This document shows positions 61,812 to 64,000 of a stretch of DNA of 64,000 nt, one piece after another. Source of the stretch: CAKRJP01 sp963634745. GTDB lineage: Bacteria; Bacillota; Clostridia; Lachnospirales; Lachnospiraceae. The position numbers were made by a program, and so were the translations under genes. The stretch lies in assembly GCA_963634745.1 (NCBI GenBank), contig CAVHCX010000011.1, forward strand, positions 19,082 to 83,081, written 5' to 3'. Position 1 is the stretch's first letter; each line of letters begins with the position of its first letter. The notes under the pieces are model-generated. The model made no database searches, had not been told where the DNA came from, and saw only the letters and a program-made list of their open reading frames with translations.

Positions 61812-61872
61812 ATTATATTGGCAGAAGTACAAATAAAAAAGTTTGTGTAACTATTTAAAAACTTTTGTAACT
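61812..61872 (-). promoter_or_regulatory. Malate operon promoter with response-regulator direct repeats
   Basis: A TATAAT (61817-61812, minus strand) has a poor -35. AGTTAC occurs twice, exactly 20 bp apart (61872-61867 and 61852-61847), each followed by an A/T-rich tail ACAAA. The sites lie just upstream of the -35 region, fitting activation by the CitB-type regulator. Confidence 0.6.
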
Positions 61873-61939
61873 TTAGTTAAATTTGACAAATAAATATCAT
61901 CTTTTCGCCTTGTTTTTTGTAGATTTTTTCACAAACAAA

Positions 61940-61975
61940 AAAAGAAGCGTATCGTCAACAAGATACGCTTCTTTT
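61940..61975. terminator. Terminator of the GT39 gene
   Basis: A perfect 14-bp stem, AAAAGAAGCGTATC / GATACGCTTCTTTT, has an 8-base loop. On the minus strand TTTTTTTGTTTGTG follows. The rest of 61876-62046 has no gene. Confidence 0.85.
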
Positions 61976-62046
61976 CAATGTTACCAAGGTCTTTTTTTCC
62001 TCTTCAACCTCTCTTTTTTGCGAGAACGCGAGCCGGGTCACATTCC

Positions 62047-63825
62047 TCATTTTTCTTGATGTAATTGATATACGCGATAAGACGGTCCGTTGGCAAAATC
62101 CCCCTCATAAACCATCTTAGAAGTATAGTTCTGTCTCTTTATATTAGCCTCAGCAGCTTCATCCAGTTCTCCATCCCAGATCAGCCAGATATCCTCATAA
62201 TCCTTATCCAAATTCGTCAGTTCATCTTCATCATACTTTGAAACATTTTCCGGATAATAATACCACAGAAGCAACTTTCCTAAATGGCTGTTGTTGGTTA
62301 CTAATTCAACATCCTTATCAGGCTTGACAGCATCTAAAAATTTTGCGGTTTCCTGATCCAGATTATGATCCGAATTATACTTTTGAATAAAAGCCGGCAC
62401 ATTGGTCCACAAAATAGCAATTATCAAAAGGGCGCTCCACAATTTGCTCAGCTTCATTTCCGAAATGCAGACTCCAAACATCAAGTAAAGCATCGCTGAC
62501 ACAGGGAACAAATAGCGAATGAGGAAAAACGGACGCACCAGATATGACAGTGCAAGCCCCACCGCAGCTGTTCCACAGATTGCAATGATTCCGGAAACAG
62601 CCCAGTATAACTTATCGTTCAATGTCAGCTCTTTTGGCAGGCACAGGCCAATATCGATGCAGTCTTTTAATTTCTTAGTCTTTGAAACATGGATGCTTAA
62701 CAAATTCATCTGATACATCGCAAAAAGCAAAAAACAAGCAAGAAAGCTTACCGCCAACCATTTATAATCCAGAAGGAACCAGAAACAAGAAGAAATTTTA
62801 GGAATGCTGGCAAGCCACCAGTCGCTTGCCGTTCTGCCAAATGTCTTAAGCAATACCATCAGCCACGGCAAATAAACTATAATTGCCGTCAAATAGGAAA
62901 TCACCAGGCCTTTCCGATATTTTTTCTGTAATATGGCTAAAGGCAGCAACATTACAAAAAGGAATGCCACTGAAAGCAAGGCATAATAATGGGTATAGGC
63001 AGCTCCTAAAGATGATATGCAAAATGCGATCCAGCTGCTCGGATGATTCGTTTCTATTATTTTGTAAAAGGCTATATATGCGACAAGAACAAACATCGCA
63101 GCCAAAGCATACATGCGAACCTCTACATTATAGGTGACAGCATTTTTCATCAGAGAAGACATCGTAACCAATACTGTAGCCGGAATAAGGCCAAAATATT
63201 TTCTCACCACAGTACATCCTATGATTACAATCACGATATAGGGTAATAAGCCCGACAGATGATATGCAAATCCATGATCTCCAAATATACGATAAAGGAG
63301 CTGTAGTAAGAGATAATACAAGGGTGGATGCACATCCTCCGCTGTGGTCAGAACCATATCGCGGACTGACATCTGAGCCATCCGTATAGAATATCCCTCA
63401 TCTCCCCAGAATGCACTGTCAAAAATTCTGACCGAATTCATTGCAACAAGTACAAGGGAGTACGCATATAAAAATAAATTTGCATTGACAGGAATGTTTA
63501 CTTTATGCAGTTCAATTTTAATATGGTAGCGAAGAAAATTTTCAAGGACCGGTTCTACTATAGCAATTGCAAATGCTAACAGCAGATAACGAAAAGTAAA
63601 GCCCGTAGATTCTAAAAACGATGAATCCAACGGCCTATCATGATGAAACAATATATAAGTCACAGCCAAAGTCGTAAAATTCAAGAAGCACAGTGACAAC
63701 AGATACTCTCGCAAAAATTCCTTTGTATTCCCATGAAACTTACATTCGATTTTGTCTCCAAGGATCTTTTCTCGGACGTACATAAGAAAAATGGACGGTA
63801 ACAAAAAGCATAGCAAAACTGACAT
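62047..63825 (-). CDS. GT39-type membrane glycosyltransferase (ArnT/PMT-like)
   Basis: The protein has about 592 residues and 11 or more membrane segments. The catalytic loop SAFWGDEGYSIRMAQMS (Asp-Glu) and the second loop TTAEDVHPPLYYLLLQLLYRIFG are diagnostic of the family. An extracellular C-terminal domain of about 100 residues follows. It moves a sugar from a polyprenyl-phosphate donor to a cell-surface acceptor. The start at 63825 has GAGGAG ten bases before; ATGs at 63849 and 63909 are also possible. Confidence 0.82.
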   Translation of the reverse strand: MSVLLCFLLPSIFLMYVREKILGDKIECKFHGNTKEFLREYLLSLCFLNFTTLAVTYILFHHDRPLDSSFLESTGFTFRYLLLAFAIAIVEPVLENFLRYHIKIELHKVNIPVNANLFLYAYSLVLVAMNSVRIFDSAFWGDEGYSIRMAQMSVRDMVLTTAEDVHPPLYYLLLQLLYRIFGDHGFAYHLSGLLPYIVIVIIGCTVVRKYFGLIPATVLVTMSSLMKNAVTYNVEVRMYALAAMFVLVAYIAFYKIIETNHPSSWIAFCISSLGAAYTHYYALLSVAFLFVMLLPLAILQKKYRKGLVISYLTAIIVYLPWLMVLLKTFGRTASDWWLASIPKISSCFWFLLDYKWLAVSFLACFLLFAMYQMNLLSIHVSKTKKLKDCIDIGLCLPKELTLNDKLYWAVSGIIAICGTAAVGLALSYLVRPFFLIRYLFPVSAMLYLMFGVCISEMKLSKLWSALLIIAILWTNVPAFIQKYNSDHNLDQETAKFLDAVKPDKDVELVTNNSHLGKLLLWYYYPENVSKYDEDELTNLDKDYEDIWLIWDGELDEAAEANIKRQNYTSKMVYEGDFANGPSYRVYQLHQEK

Positions 63826-63865
63826 GACTAAAAAACTCCTCTCGCTCATTCGTATATACAATATG

Positions 63866-63987
63866 GTGTACTTTTCTGTAAGCGAGAATTTTGCCTTATA
63901 AAGCATCATTTTATGTTGGAACAGATGTGCTTTTGTGTTAGAATGGCATAGGTACTTTGCACATAATCAATTTACAGAAAAGTACAC
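63866..63987. repeat. Perfect 16-bp inverted repeat flanking 90 bp, upstream of the GT39 gene
   Basis: GTGTACTTTTCTGTAA (63866-63881) and its exact complement TTACAGAAAAGTACAC (63972-63987) enclose 90 bp. A further CTGTAA follows at the edge. It could be the ends of a small mobile element or an operator pair. The region continues past the window. Confidence 0.5.
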
Positions 63988-64000
63988 ATTCCTGTAAAAA

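Noticed and set aside
1..64000. tRNA, rRNA, integrase or IS transposase genes
   Set aside because: None was recognised on either strand by reading; a tRNAscan and ISfinder search would settle this.

Overview
The window looks like chromosomal DNA of an anaerobic gut Firmicute, most likely a Lachnospiraceae-type Clostridia. The reasons are moderate GC, strong AGGAGG ribosome sites, near-consensus sigma-A promoters, PTS sugar operons, a CitA/CitB malate module, and the protein flavour. No rRNA, tRNA, CRISPR array, phage module or intact insertion sequence was found. The species cannot be named from the sequence alone.

Layout. 1-1.9 kb: start of a GH2 glycosidase (cut by the window edge) and a YczE-like membrane protein. 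1.9-2.9 kb: a non-coding block built from long palindromic elements; a third copy lies at 33.9-34.1 kb. 2.9-5.7 kb: a MetE-like (YxjG-type) methionine synthase, a LysR regulator and a cupin. 5.8-10.1 kb: a fructose operon (DeoR regulator, FruK, FruA, dedicated HPr). 10.1-15.0 kb: a five-gene ATP-grasp/alpha-E/transglutaminase/double AstE-like operon. 15.0-18.4 kb: accessory genes (RhuM, HD hydrolase, AAA/nuclease). 18.5-24.4 kb: an operon of hypB, a 901-residue iron-sulfur flavoprotein, hypA, a membrane protein and a GntR regulator, with no hydrogenase in view. 24.4-25.2 kb: two small membrane proteins. 25.3-32.9 kb: an L-ascorbate (ula) locus in two transcription units, with an added beta-propeller protein and an HPr paralogue. 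33-40.2 kb: a HAD hydrolase and an oligopeptide ABC transporter operon. 40.3-49.7 kb: an HD protein, a 63-residue orphan, paired chromate-type transporters behind a hybrid sensor kinase, a MocR regulator, an iron alcohol dehydrogenase and a DUF4143-type ATPase. 49.8-54.2 kb: a seven-gene unit from a Y-family polymerase to a DUF4230 pair and tiny membrane proteins. 54.3-56.8 kb: metE. 56.9-61.9 kb: malic enzyme, 2-hydroxycarboxylate transporter and their two-component system. 62.0-63.8 kb: a GT39-type membrane glycosyltransferase.

Strongest new observations. (1) Palindromic elements of about 225-260 bp share a conserved core, while their flanking arms are nearly or exactly self-complementary but unrelated in sequence between the 2 kb and 34 kb copies. 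(2) The same 17-bp dyad lies exactly 54 bp upstream of the -10 box of both methionine synthase genes, next to a LysR gene. (3) Both HPr paralogues keep His15 but lack regulatory Ser46. (4) One of two adjacent AstE-like proteins has lost most of its zinc and catalytic residues. (5) Both ula promoters carry the same operator at the same place in their 17-bp spacer. Most of these were read directly from the bases; functional claims built on them are inference.
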